NCBI GenBank assembly: GCA_965235415.1
Contig: CBDDXD010000003.1
Location: forward strand, 1 to 64,000
Direction of reading: 5' to 3'
Origin: Fontibacterium subtropicum
Lineage (GTDB): Bacteria > Pseudomonadota > Alphaproteobacteria > Pelagibacterales > Pelagibacteraceae
DNA: 64,000 bases
Of this stretch, positions 54,124-63,992 are shown piece after piece. Numbering within the stretch: position 1 is the stretch's first letter; the number at the start of each line of letters is the position of its first letter. The notes beneath the pieces are model-generated. The model was not told the origin of the DNA. It saw only the letters and a list, made by a program, of their open reading frames with translations, and ran no database searches. The position numbers and the translations under genes are program-made.

Positions 54124-55139
54124 CTGTTAAAATTCAAGATAAAATAATTGATAAAAATTATTGTGATACACAAGGTTTGTTAAAAGAAAATCCAGTTTAT
54201 AAACCTTTTAGATATCCATGGTGCTATGATGCTTGGTTAACACAACAAAGAATTCATTGGTTGCCAGAAGAAGTTCCGTTATCAGAAGACATTAGAGATT
54301 GGCAAAAAAAATTAACTCAAGGTGAAAAAAATTTATTAACTCAAATTTTTAGATTTTTTACCCAAGCAGATGTTGAGGTAAACAATTGTTACCTCAGACA
54401 TTATACGAGTGTATTTAAACCCACAGAAGTTTTAATGATGATGACTGCGTTTTCAGCAATGGAAACAATTCATATCGCTGCTTACTCTCATTTATTAGAT
54501 ACCATCGGAATGCCAGATTCAGAATATTCTGCATTTTTAAAATATAAAGAAATGAAAGATAAGTATGATTACATGCAAAATTTTAACACAAACAATAAAC
54601 GAGAAATTGCTAAAACAGTAGCAGTGTTTAGTGCTTTTACAGAGGGTCTACAGTTGTTTGCAAGTTTTGCAATTTTACTTAATTTTCCTAGATTTAATAA
54701 AATGAAGGGTATGGGCCAAATTGTTACATGGTCTGTAAGAGACGAGACTCTTCATTGCAATTCAATGATTAAAATTTTTAATACTTTTTGTGATGAAAAT
54801 CCTGGTTTGTTAGATGATAGTTTAAGAAAAGAAATTTATGATGCTTGCAGAACAATCGTTCATCATGAGGATGCTTTTATCGACTTAGCATTTGAAATGG
54901 GCGATATCGAGGGATTAACAGCTCAGCAAGTTAAAGATTATATTAGATGGATTGCAAATCGAAGATTATCTCAATTACGTTTAAAAGAGATATACGAAGT
55001 TAAAGAAAATCCATTATCTTGGTTAGATGACATGTTAAATGGCGTTGAGCACATGAACTTTTTTGAAGGTAGAGCAACCGAATATTCTAAAGCCTCTACA
55101 AAAGGTTCGTGGGTTGAAGCCTTTGAATTTACAAGATAA
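54114..55139 (+). CDS. nrdB: Ribonucleotide reductase class I, beta (radical) subunit
   Basis: 341 residues from ATG 54114, with AGGA about 9 bp upstream; an ATG three codons earlier is less well placed. The metal ligands fit class I: Asp in 'FFTQADVEVNN', Glu and His in 'METIHIAAYSHLLDT', then the Glu in 'FTEGLQLFASF' and the Glu/His in 'RDETLHCNSMIKIF'. The Tyr of 'HIAAYSH' is at the radical position, so a tyrosyl-radical type rather than a class Ic enzyme is expected. Confidence 0.95.
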   Translation: MSVAVKIQDKIIDKNYCDTQGLLKENPVYKPFRYPWCYDAWLTQQRIHWLPEEVPLSEDIRDWQKKLTQGEKNLLTQIFRFFTQADVEVNNCYLRHYTSVFKPTEVLMMMTAFSAMETIHIAAYSHLLDTIGMPDSEYSAFLKYKEMKDKYDYMQNFNTNNKREIAKTVAVFSAFTEGLQLFASFAILLNFPRFNKMKGMGQIVTWSVRDETLHCNSMIKIFNTFCDENPGLLDDSLRKEIYDACRTIVHHEDAFIDLAFEMGDIEGLTAQQVKDYIRWIANRRLSQLRLKEIYEVKENPLSWLDDMLNGVEHMNFFEGRATEYSKASTKGSWVEAFEFTR

Positions 55140-55145
55140 TTAAAA

Positions 55146-56274
55146 CTATCTTTTATCTATCGGTTCTACTTTTCTGTGAATTGATCCTGTATATTTTGAA
55201 AGAGGTCTGATCAATCTATTATCTTTTAATTGTTCATTCACGTGTGCAGACCAACCTGTAATTCTTGCAATTACAAAAATTGGAGTAAAAAAATTAACGT
55301 CAAATCCCATTAAGTAATAAGTAGGACCTGATGGAAAATCTAAATTTGGAAATATATTTTTTTCTTTAATCATTGTTTCTTCTAATATTTTGGAAATTTT
55401 AGGAAATTTTTCGTTTTTATAGAACTCAGCTGTTTTGTAATAATATTTAGTCATTGTAGGAACTCTAGAATCTCCTTTTTTATAAACACGATGACCAAAA
55501 CCAATAATTAAATCCTTATTTTTTATTTTATTTAAAATATATTTTTTTGCATTTTCAGGTTCTTTAATGTCTAAGAACATTTCCATTACAGCTTCATTTG
55601 CCCCTCCATGTAATGGACCTTTTAAAGCGCTGATACCTCCAACAATTGCACTATGAATATCTGCAAGAGTACTAGTTATAACTCGTGAAGTAAAAGTTGA
55701 AGCATTAAAACTATGTTCAGCATATAATATTAAAGACACATCAAATGCTTTAATAACATCTTTACTTGGAATTTTTCCAAAACACATATGAAAAAAGTTT
55801 TCACTGAAGCTTAAATCTTTTTTTGGATCTATTATATCCAGTCCTTTTCTTGTTCTAAAATTTGCAGCGATAGCAGTTGGAGTTTTTGCAAAAATTTTTA
55901 TAAATTTATTATAATTAGCTTCGATAGTATTTGTTGAGGTTTCAGAATCTTCCAAAGCTAAATGACTAACAGAAGTTCTAGTAGTATCCATTGGATGTGC
56001 ATTTTTAGGATAGCTCTTGAATAACTTTTTTTAAATTAGTAGAAATTTCCCTATTGTTTCTTTCTTCCTCTTGAAATTTGATAAGTTGCGATTTATTTGG
56101 AAGTTCTCCATTTAGTAATAAGTAAGCAACTTCCTCAAATATACATGTTTCAGCTAGATCTTGAACCGCATAACCTCTATAAGTTAAAGAGTTGATATCT
56201 GGCATTACCTCTGAAACTTTAGTTTCATCAGCGATAACGCCAACTAGTCCTTTCCTAATTTCAACTTCAGCCAT
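55146..56274 (-). CDS. prpC: 2-methylcitrate synthase / citrate synthase, one single-base insertion
   Basis: The N-terminal frame (56005-56274) opens 'VEIRKGLVGVIADETKVSEV' and 'LTYRGYAVQDLAE'. It stops at 'VIQELS' because of one extra base at 56007; without it the frame continues 'ELSKNAHPMDTTRTSVSHLA' into 55146-55991. The catalytic His residues are in 'YAEHSFNASTFTSRV', 'GPLHGGANEAVMEM' and 'GFGHRVYKKGDSRVP', with the Asp in 'MGFDVNFFTPIF'. The repaired protein is 375 residues, the size of type I PrpC. The methylisocitrate lyase gene directly upstream supports PrpC over GltA, although dual use is possible. Confidence 0.88.
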
Positions 56275-56276
56275 CT

Positions 56277-57182
56277 TTATTCATGTCCTTTTTTAGAAAA
56301 CTTAAAAATAGAGCTATCAAATTCACTGTATTTTTCATAATCAACTAATTCATATAATCTTTTTCTAGTCTGCATTTTATCAATTACATTATTTTGATGA
56401 CCATCCTTGAATATCTGCCTCAATCCGTCCTCAACATTTTTTAATGCTAATCTTTGTGTTGTTACTGGGTAAATAACTAAATTATAACCAAGGTTATTAA
56501 GCTCTTTAGTAGAAAGTAATTTTGATTTTCCAAATTCAGTCATATTAGCAAGCAAATAAGCTTTTGTAGCTTTTCTCATTTTTTCAAATTCTTTTTCATC
56601 CTTTAACGCCTCAGGAAAAATCATATCTGCTCCAGCATCAACATAAGCTTTTACTCTTGAAATTGTTTTGTCTAAACCTTCAACAGCGTTAGCATCAGTT
56701 CTTGCTATAATTAAAAAGTTTTTATCTTTTCTAGCTTTAACTGCTGATTTAATTTTTTTAACCATCTCACTTGTGGTAACAACATCTTTATTGTCTAAGT
56801 GCCCACATCTTTTTGGGTTAACCTGGTCCTCAATGTGACAGCCAGAAATTCCAAAATTTTCAAAGGTTTCAATTGTTCGTGCACAATTCATGGGTTCACC
56901 AAATCCAGTGTCCGCATCAACAATTGAAGGTAGATTTGTGACTCTTGCAATTTGTTCAGCTCTATTAGAAACTTCAGTTAAAGTTGTAAGGCCAATATCA
57001 GGAATTCCCAAATCATTAGCCATAACAGCGCCTGATATATAAACGCCCTCATAGCCAATTTCTTCAATTAATTTTGCAACTAAGGGATTGTATGCTCCCG
57101 GAAAGCGAACGAGTTTTCCTGTTTTTAATTTTTTTTGTAAGTCAGCTCTTTTTTCTAAAGGAGTTTTTTTAACAAAATACAT
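56277..57182 (-). CDS. prpB: 2-methylisocitrate lyase
   Basis: 301-residue member of the isocitrate lyase/PEP mutase superfamily. It cleaves 2-methylisocitrate to pyruvate and succinate. 'GVYISGAVMANDLGIPDIGL' near 46, 'SIVDADTGFGEPMNCARTI' near 86 and the catalytic-loop Cys in 'NPKRCGHLDNK' near 124 are diagnostic. It ends 2 bp before prpC begins. Together they suggest propionyl-CoA use by the methylcitrate cycle; the methylcitrate dehydratase is not in the window. Confidence 0.94.
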   Translation of the reverse strand: MYFVKKTPLEKRADLQKKLKTGKLVRFPGAYNPLVAKLIEEIGYEGVYISGAVMANDLGIPDIGLTTLTEVSNRAEQIARVTNLPSIVDADTGFGEPMNCARTIETFENFGISGCHIEDQVNPKRCGHLDNKDVVTTSEMVKKIKSAVKARKDKNFLIIARTDANAVEGLDKTISRVKAYVDAGADMIFPEALKDEKEFEKMRKATKAYLLANMTEFGKSKLLSTKELNNLGYNLVIYPVTTQRLALKNVEDGLRQIFKDGHQNNVIDKMQTRKRLYELVDYEKYSEFDSSIFKFSKKGHE

Positions 57183-57184
57183 AA

Positions 57185-57856
57185 TTAATTTAAAAATTTC
57201 ATTTTAGATAATATTCCATTCATTTCAGTAAAGTCATTAATAAAATGATTATGGTAAATGCTATTTTGATCTTTTTCAGTATAACCGCCCTTTACTAGAA
57301 TAAAATTCACTTTCGCTATTCTTGCAGTTTCTGCATCTGTTTCACTATCACCAACCATAATGCTATCATCTTTTTTAACATCTAAAATTTCTAATATATT
57401 TGTTAAATGTCTTGGATCAGGTTTTCTATATTCAAATGTATCAGCCCCAGCAATGTAATCAAAATATTCAATAAGATTAATTTCTTTAAGAAGTTTCTTG
57501 GCCAAAGATTCCATTTTATTGGTGCAAATAGCAAAATTAATTTTTTGAGATTTTCCCCAAGCAAGAAACTCATTAACTCCTTTAATAATTTGTGATTTTT
57601 TTGAAATATTTTCTCTATAATAATTAATAAATTCCTCAGTCATTTTTTTATGAATATTCTGATCGAATTTTTTTTCTTCTTCTTTCAAAGAACTTAAAAT
57701 CATATTAGCAGCACCTCTGCCAGCCAAATGACGTATATCTGTAAGTGGTTTTTGGTGGTAACCGAATTTTTGCATTACATAATTATGAGCATCCATTAAA
57801 TCAGGAGCGGAATCTACAAGGGTTCCGTCCAGATCAAAAACTATTGCTTTGCTCAT
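57185..57856 (-). CDS. gph: HAD phosphatase, phosphoglycolate phosphatase-like
   Basis: 223 residues: 'VFDLDGTLVDSAPDLMDAHNYV' (in parts, nucleophile D8), 'FAICTNKMESLAKKLL' near 112, and 'KPDPRHLTNILEIL' with 'MVGDSETDAETARIAKV' near 168. The family removes phosphate from 2-phosphoglycolate arising from DNA repair. The product, glycolate, could feed the YdiJ-type dehydrogenase at 41-44 kb. It is followed 2 bp later by prpB. Another small sugar phosphate is possible as substrate. Confidence 0.85.
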   Translation of the reverse strand: MSKAIVFDLDGTLVDSAPDLMDAHNYVMQKFGYHQKPLTDIRHLAGRGAANMILSSLKEEEKKFDQNIHKKMTEEFINYYRENISKKSQIIKGVNEFLAWGKSQKINFAICTNKMESLAKKLLKEINLIEYFDYIAGADTFEYRKPDPRHLTNILEILDVKKDDSIMVGDSETDAETARIAKVNFILVKGGYTEKDQNSIYHNHFINDFTEMNGILSKMKFLN

Positions 57857-57979
57857 GAAGAAAATTAGTAGTTAAAAGAAATAATTTGTGAGTTAAATTA
57901 TTAAAATCATTACTATAGTAACATTGTTCAAATAGCAATAAATCATAAATTTGAATTAAAGTTATTTATAAATTTCATT

Positions 57980-58591
57980 ATGATTGAATCTGAAAAATTA
58001 TTACAAAATAAAATTAAAAAAGCAGTAATTAAAAAAGGAGTTAAATTAATTTCTTCAGACTCAATTTATTTATCATCAGACACAAAATTTGGAAAAAATG
58101 TTTTAATCGAACCTTATGTTGTCATCGGCAAGGGTGTTAAAATCGGAAATAATGTTAAAATTTTAAGTTTTTCATATATAGAGAAAACAAAAATTGGAAA
58201 CAATGTAACTATTGGACCATTTGCAAGATTAAGACCCGATACAGTTTTAGATGATAATTCTAAAATTGGAAATTTTGTTGAAATTAAAAAATCTAGAGTT
58301 GGGAAAAATTCTAAAGTTAACCACTTAAGTTATATTGGAGATTCAGTGTTAGGAAAAAATGTTAATGTTGGCGCAGGAACAATTACTTGCAATTATGATG
58401 GTAAAAATAAATATAAAACTAAAATTTTAGATAATGCTTTTATAGGGTCAAATAGTTCATTAGTTGCGCCAGTTAAAATAGGAAAAAATACAGTGATCGG
58501 AGCAGGATCCACTATTACCAAAGATGTAAAAGATAACGCTCTTGCTTTAAGCAGAATCTCTCAAAGAGAATTTAAAAAAAGAAAAAAATAA
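57980..58591 (+). CDS. glmU: GlmU C-terminal acetyltransferase domain only
   Basis: 203-residue left-handed beta-helix protein equal to the second half of GlmU, the glucosamine-1-phosphate N-acetyltransferase. The linker 'LLQNKIKKAVIKKGVKLI' is followed by hexapeptide repeats, 'GPFARLRPDTVL', 'GNFVEIKKSRVGKNSKVNHLSYIGD' (in parts) and 'GAGTITCNYDGKNKYKT', all GlmU-specific. The N-terminal uridyltransferase domain (about 230 residues) is absent, and the 123 bp upstream cannot hold it. A separate UDP-GlcNAc pyrophosphorylase must exist elsewhere. glmS starts 9 bp downstream. Confidence 0.92.
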   Translation: MIESEKLLQNKIKKAVIKKGVKLISSDSIYLSSDTKFGKNVLIEPYVVIGKGVKIGNNVKILSFSYIEKTKIGNNVTIGPFARLRPDTVLDDNSKIGNFVEIKKSRVGKNSKVNHLSYIGDSVLGKNVNVGAGTITCNYDGKNKYKTKILDNAFIGSNSSLVAPVKIGKNTVIGAGSTITKDVKDNALALSRISQREFKKRKK

Positions 58592-58600
58592 AAATAATTT

Positions 58601-60421
58601 ATGTGCGGTATTATTGGTATTGCCAGTTATAAAGATATTTCTAAAGAAATTTTAGAATCTTTAAAAAAACTTGAATATCGAGGTTATGACTCTGCTGGAA
58701 TTTCAACAATTTACAATGGAGAAATAGTAGAAAATAAGTGCGCTGGTAAAGTTTCAGATTTAGAAAAATTAATTAAAAAAACTTCAATGTCTGGAAATAT
58801 TGGAATTGGTCATGTTCGTTGGGCTACTCATGGAATTCCAAATCAGGTAAATGCTCATCCACATTCTTCAGAAGAAGTGTCAGTTGTTCATAATGGAATC
58901 ATTGAAAATTCTGCGATTATTAAAAAAGAACTAAAAGAAAAAGGACATATTTTTAAATCACAAACAGATACTGAGGTTGTAACTCATCTTATTACAGAGA
59001 ATTTAAAAAAGATGAATTATTTAGACTCTGTATTTGAAACTTTAAAAAAATTAGAGGGAAGTTTTGCATTAGGTATTATTTTTAAAAAATTTAATAATTT
59101 AATTGTTGGAGCAAGAAGAGGAAGCCCTCTTGCTGTTGGCTATTCAGATAAAGAAAAATATATAGGATCAGATTCTTATGCTTTAAACTCCATGACAAAA
59201 GAAGTTTCTTATCTTGATGATGGAGATGTATGCGTATTAACCAAAGATAAAATTGAATTCTTTGATAAAAATAAGAAAAAAATTGAAAAAAAAATACATA
59301 AATTAGCCAATGAAGAGGGAAATTATAGCAAAGGAAATTTTAAAGATTTTATGTCCAAAGAAATTTCTGAACAACCAGATGTTATAAAAAAATGTATTAA
59401 CGAATATCTAGATAAAATAAGAAAAGAAATTAATATAGTTAACTTTCCAGTTGACCCCAAAAAAATTACAAAAGTTAACCTAATAGCGTGCGGTACAGCA
59501 TATCATGCTTGTATAGTTGGGAAGTATTGGTTTGAAGAGTTTACTAACCTAGATGTGAACGTAGATGTTGCATCAGAATTTAGATACAGAAATAATAAAA
59601 TAAAAGAAAATGAACTCTATATTTTTGTTTCTCAATCAGGAGAAACTGCAGATACGATCGCAGCATTAGATTTTTGTAAAAAAAGAGGAGCAAAAACATG
59701 TGCAATTGTAAATGTTACTGAAAGTTCATTATCAAGATTATCAGATTTGGTATTGCCAATTCACGTCGGACCAGAAGTTGGCGTTGCCTCAACAAAAGCT
59801 TTCACAGGACAGATTTTGGTTCTTTTATTATTCATTTTAAAAATTGCAAGAATTAGAAATGAAATAAATGAAGAGGAGTATCTAAATATTGTTAAAGATT
59901 TAGAAAAAATTCATTCTAATGTTGCATTAATTTTAAATAATAAAAAAATAATTGAAGAGTTGGCAGTAGATTTTATAGACATTAAAGGTTCAATGTTTTT
60001 AGGCAGAGGACTTTCGTATCCAATAGCATTGGAAGGCGCTCTTAAATTTAAAGAGCTTACTTACCTACACGCAGAAGGTTATCCAGCCGGAGAAATGAAG
60101 CATGGTCCTTTAGCTTTAGTTGAAAATGGAATGCCAGTTATTGTTATTGCCCCTAAAGATAGATTTTATGAAAAAACAATTTCCAATATGCAGGAAGTTA
60201 TTGCTCGAGGTGGAAAAATTTTATTAATTTCAGATCATGCTGAAGAGGTTGCGACTAGTGAAAATATTTGGTCAGAAATTAGAATTCCAAAAATTCATAA
60301 ATTTCTTTCTCCTTTTTTAAGCAATATCCCTTTACAGTTGCTCGCGTATTATGTTGCTTTAAAAAAAGGTAACGACATAGATAAGCCAAGAAATTTAGCC
60401 AAATCTGTTACAGTTGAATAA
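58601..60421 (+). CDS. glmS: Glutamine-fructose-6-phosphate aminotransferase
   Basis: 606 residues. Makes glucosamine 6-phosphate, the first amino-sugar step for peptidoglycan and LPS. The glutaminase domain starts with the Cys2 nucleophile ('MCGIIGIASYKDI') and has 'LEYRGYDSAGIS' and 'HPHSSEEVSVVHNGIIEN' (in parts). The two SIS isomerase domains include 'FVSQSGETADTIAALDFC' (in parts, near 348), 'ASTKAFTGQILVLLLF', and the C-terminal 'DKPRNLAKSVTVE'. It is co-transcribed with the acetyltransferase-only glmU. No glmS ribozyme is visible upstream. Confidence 0.97.
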   Translation: MCGIIGIASYKDISKEILESLKKLEYRGYDSAGISTIYNGEIVENKCAGKVSDLEKLIKKTSMSGNIGIGHVRWATHGIPNQVNAHPHSSEEVSVVHNGIIENSAIIKKELKEKGHIFKSQTDTEVVTHLITENLKKMNYLDSVFETLKKLEGSFALGIIFKKFNNLIVGARRGSPLAVGYSDKEKYIGSDSYALNSMTKEVSYLDDGDVCVLTKDKIEFFDKNKKKIEKKIHKLANEEGNYSKGNFKDFMSKEISEQPDVIKKCINEYLDKIRKEINIVNFPVDPKKITKVNLIACGTAYHACIVGKYWFEEFTNLDVNVDVASEFRYRNNKIKENELYIFVSQSGETADTIAALDFCKKRGAKTCAIVNVTESSLSRLSDLVLPIHVGPEVGVASTKAFTGQILVLLLFILKIARIRNEINEEEYLNIVKDLEKIHSNVALILNNKKIIEELAVDFIDIKGSMFLGRGLSYPIALEGALKFKELTYLHAEGYPAGEMKHGPLALVENGMPVIVIAPKDRFYEKTISNMQEVIARGGKILLISDHAEEVATSENIWSEIRIPKIHKFLSPFLSNIPLQLLAYYVALKKGNDIDKPRNLAKSVTVE

Positions 60422-60470
60422 TTTATTCTTGTAGGCTTAGAACTCTCTCTATATATACTGTAGGTTGAAT

Positions 60471-61847
60471 ATGAAAAATTGGAAACCAAATTCTTGGAGA
60501 GCAAAAACTGCAAAGCATTTACCTGTTTATGATAACGAAGGTAAATTAAACGAAGTTTTGAAAGAAATTTCTAAATTTCCTCCACTTGTTTTTGCAGGAG
60601 AGACACGCACACTTAAACATATGTTAGGAGAAGTGAGCGAAGGAAAGGCTTTTTTATTTCAAGGAGGAGATTGCGCTGAGAGTTTTGAAGAATTTCATCC
60701 TGATAATATTAGAGATTTATTTAAAGTTATTTTACAGGTTTCTTTAATACTTACCGTTTCATCGCATTTACCAATAGTAAAAATAGGTAGAGTCGCAGGT
60801 CAATTCTCTAAACCAAGAAGCTCTTCCACAGAAGTTGTAGATGGGAAAGAACTTCCTAGTTATTTAGGAGATAACATTAACGGTATGAAATTTGATGAGC
60901 AGTCAAGAAGACCAGATCCTGCCAGACTGTTAAAGTCTTATTCGCAATCTGCCTCAACATTGAATTTATTAAGAGCATTTTCTCAAGGGGGTTTTGCTGA
61001 CTTAAGTAAAGTTCATTTATGGAATATGGATTTTGTAAATAAGAGTGCAGATAAAAAATTTAAAGAGATTCAAAATAAAGTTATGGAAGCTTTAAATTTT
61101 ATGCATGCTTGCGGAATAACTATTGAACAAAATCGAAGATTAAGAACTGTTAATTTTTACACGAGCCATGAGGCTTTGCATCTTCCTTACGAAGAGGCAA
61201 TGACACGAGTAGATTCAACAACAGGAGAACATCACGATACTTCAGCACATTTTTTATGGATTGGAGACCGTACAAGACAAATAGATGGTGCTCATGTGGA
61301 GTTTTGTAGAGGAATCAAAAATCCAATAGGAATTAAGTGTGGACCTAGCTTAGATCCAAAAGAATTAATAAAGTTAATTGAAGTATTAAATCCAGAGGAC
61401 GAGGCTGGAAGAATAACTTTAATAGCTAGATTTGGTCATGATAAAGTCGAAAAATTTTTACCAAAGCTTATTCAAGCCGTTAAAAAGGCAAATAAAAAAG
61501 TAATCTGGTCATGCGACCCTATGCACGGTAATACTATCAAATCTACTACTGGATTTAAAACTAGACCATTCAAGGACATAATTTCTGAAGTTAAAAGTTT
61601 CTTCGATGTTCATCAAGGAGAGGGAACTTATGCTGGGGGACTTCATATTGAAATGACAGGGAAAAATGTCACAGAATGTATTGGTGGAGCACAAAATATT
61701 ACTGATAAAGATTTATCAAGCAGATACCACACACATTGTGATCCTAGATTGAATGCAAACCAAGCTATTGAGTTAGCTTTTCTTATTTCTGAAGAAATTA
61801 AGAAAAATTCAAAATACTCAATAAATTCCATTAGAAAAGCTTCTTAA
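60471..61847 (+). CDS. 3-deoxy-7-phosphoheptulonate synthase, class II
   Basis: 458 residues from ATG 60471, with AGG 6 bp upstream; a TTG two codons earlier is rejected. First step of the shikimate pathway from PEP and erythrose 4-phosphate. The class II (plant-like) signatures are 'WKPNSWRAKTAKHLPVY', 'FLFQGGDCAESFEEFHPDNI' (in parts), 'GRVAGQFSKPRSS', 'HFLWIGDRTRQIDGAHVEF' and 'DPMHGNTIKSTTGFKTR' (metal His). Confidence 0.96.
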   Translation: MKNWKPNSWRAKTAKHLPVYDNEGKLNEVLKEISKFPPLVFAGETRTLKHMLGEVSEGKAFLFQGGDCAESFEEFHPDNIRDLFKVILQVSLILTVSSHLPIVKIGRVAGQFSKPRSSSTEVVDGKELPSYLGDNINGMKFDEQSRRPDPARLLKSYSQSASTLNLLRAFSQGGFADLSKVHLWNMDFVNKSADKKFKEIQNKVMEALNFMHACGITIEQNRRLRTVNFYTSHEALHLPYEEAMTRVDSTTGEHHDTSAHFLWIGDRTRQIDGAHVEFCRGIKNPIGIKCGPSLDPKELIKLIEVLNPEDEAGRITLIARFGHDKVEKFLPKLIQAVKKANKKVIWSCDPMHGNTIKSTTGFKTRPFKDIISEVKSFFDVHQGEGTYAGGLHIEMTGKNVTECIGGAQNITDKDLSSRYHTHCDPRLNANQAIELAFLISEEIKKNSKYSINSIRKAS

Positions 61848-61901
61848 AAATTATTTTTTAATAATTTTTTTGCTTCAAACCTAAAAAAAAGTAAAAATAT
61901 T

Positions 61902-62648
61902 ATGATGACAGCAGCAGATAGAATTCAATTTATTAAAAACTGGATTAAAAACTATTGTAATTCAATGGAAAACAAACCTGACAGTCTAGTAGTTGGGGTT
62001 TCAGGAGGAATTGATTCAGCGGTCGTAAGTACTATTTCTGCAATGACCGGGATGAAAGTGAAAGCATTGTCTATGCCAATTAGACAACTAAAATTTCAAG
62101 ACGATTTAAGCAGAGCACATTTGAAATGGTTAAAAAATAAATTTTCAAATGTAGATGAAGTGATTATTAATTTAGACGAAGTTTTTAATAGTTTTGAAAA
62201 AACATTAGGACAATTTAACAATGAATTAGCTTTTGCTAATTCTAGAGCAAGATTGCGAATGGCCACTCTTTATCAAGTAGCGGGAGCAAATAATGGAATT
62301 GTTGTTGGAACTGGAAATAAAATTGAAGATTTTGGGGTTGGTTTTTTTACAAAATATGGAGATGGGGGCGTTGATATTTCTCCAATTGCAGATTGTTTAA
62401 AATCTCAAGTATGGGATATGGGTAGAGAACTTAAAATATTAGAAGACATTATCAAAGCAGCGCCTACTGACGGATTATGGGCTGATGGAAGAACTGATGA
62501 ACGTCAATTAGGAATGTCCTATCAAGATTTAGAAAAAGCTATGCTCGATCCAAAAGATAAAAATTATGAAAAATATTTAAAAATTAGAAAAAGAAATCTT
62601 CACAAAATGAACTTAATTCCAATTTGTAAATTTGATAACAATGAATAG
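61902..62648 (+). CDS. nadE: NAD+ synthase, ammonia-dependent type
   Basis: 248 residues with only the synthetase domain. The PP-loop is 'VVGVSGGIDSAVVSTISAM' near 29. 'LAFANSRARLRMATLYQVAG' (in parts, near 108) and 'GTGNKIEDFGVGFFTKYGDGGVDISPIAD' (in parts) bind deamido-NAD. With no glutaminase domain it should use ammonia directly. The cysS start overlaps its last 8 bp. Confidence 0.95.
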   Translation: MMTAADRIQFIKNWIKNYCNSMENKPDSLVVGVSGGIDSAVVSTISAMTGMKVKALSMPIRQLKFQDDLSRAHLKWLKNKFSNVDEVIINLDEVFNSFEKTLGQFNNELAFANSRARLRMATLYQVAGANNGIVVGTGNKIEDFGVGFFTKYGDGGVDISPIADCLKSQVWDMGRELKILEDIIKAAPTDGLWADGRTDERQLGMSYQDLEKAMLDPKDKNYEKYLKIRKRNLHKMNLIPICKFDNNE

Positions 62649-63992
62649 TTTAAGAATTTACAATACTTTAAGTAGAGAAAAAGAAGAATTTATTCCTTTA
62701 AATAAAAATTCAGTTGGAATGTATGTTTGTGGTCCAACCGTTTATGACGAGCCTCATATTGGTAATGCTAGACCATTAATCATTTTTGATCTTGTATATA
62801 GAATTTTAATAAAAAATTTTGGAAAAAACAAAGTCAATTACGTAAGAAACGTCACTGATATAGATGATAAAATCATACAAAGAGCTAATGAATTAAAAAT
62901 TGATATTAATGAGCTTACAAAAACTGTCACAGATATTTTTTTAGCAGATTGCAAATATTTAAATTGTTTACTGCCAAATAATCAACCAAAAGCAACCGAA
63001 AATATTAAAGGCATGATTCAAATGATTGAAAGATTTATTAGAGCAAAAAATTTGCATATATCAAAGATGGCAATGTTTATTTTAATGTAAATAAATTTAA
63101 AGATTATGGAAAATTATCAAATAAAAATCCAAAAGATTTAATTTCTGGCTCAAGAGTTGAAATTTCCGAATTAAAAAATAATCCTTTAGATTTTGTATTA
63201 TGGAAACCTTCAAAAGATAAAGAACCCTTTTGGGAATCACCCTGGGGAAAAGGAAGGCCTGGTTGGCATATAGAATGTTCTGCGATGTCAGAAAAGTATT
63301 TGGGCAAAGAATTTGATCTACATTGTGGGGGATTAGATCTTATTTTTCCTCATCATGAAAATGAGATAGCGCAATCAATCTGTGCAAATGATTCCAATAT
63401 TTTTGCAAAGTATTGGATGCACAATGGCTATGTAACTGTTGATGGAAAAAAAATGTCAAAATCAGATGGTAATTTTGTAACTATTAATAATTTAAAAAAT
63501 GATTTTAATGGACAGATTGTTAGATTATCTATTTTAGGTACACACTATAGGCAGCCTTTAGATTGGAATTTAAAAATTTTAGAAACAAATAAAAAAATAT
63601 TAGAAAATTGGTATAGTCTTTATTCACCTAATGAAGAAGAGATTAGCGATGAACTTTTTAATATTTTATTAGATGATTTAAATACACCAAAATTTATAAC
63701 AAACATTCATAGTCTTTATAACAAAGCAAAAACTGGTGATGTCGAAGCAAAAAAAGATTTAAATTCTGCACTAAAATTTATTGGTTTATTTGAGCAAAGT
63801 GTAGAGCAATTTAATAGTTTAAGAAAAAAATCAAATCTTGATATTAGTGAGATTGAAAATCTAATAGAACAAAGAAATCTAGCTAGAAAAGATAAAGATT
63901 TTAAAAAAGCTGATAAAATTAGATTGGACCTAGAGAAGAATGGAATTTTAATTGAAGATCTTAACGATAAAACACATTGGAAACATAAATAA
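62641..63992 (+). CDS. cysS: Cysteinyl-tRNA synthetase, one base missing
   Basis: Class I synthetase charging tRNA-Cys. The first frame holds 'YVCGPTVYDEPHIGNARPLIIF' (in parts; zinc Cys and HIGH motif, near 27) and 'VRNVTDIDDKIIQRA'. It runs out after 'IERFIRAK'. Adding one A to the A6 run at 63045-63050 restores 'RAKKFAYIKDGNVYFNVNKF' and leads to 'GRPGWHIECSAM', 'DLHCGGLDLIFPHHENEIAQ' (zinc ligands) and 'KKMSKSDGNFV' (KMSKS). The repaired protein is 450 residues, normal length. This is the only one-base loss among the frame breaks in the window. The TAA overlaps a following ATG at 63992 (three codons visible before the edge). Confidence 0.93.

Noticed and set aside
58591..58601. glmS ribozyme or riboswitch
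   Set aside because: Only 9 bp separate glmU and glmS, leaving no room for a structured leader.
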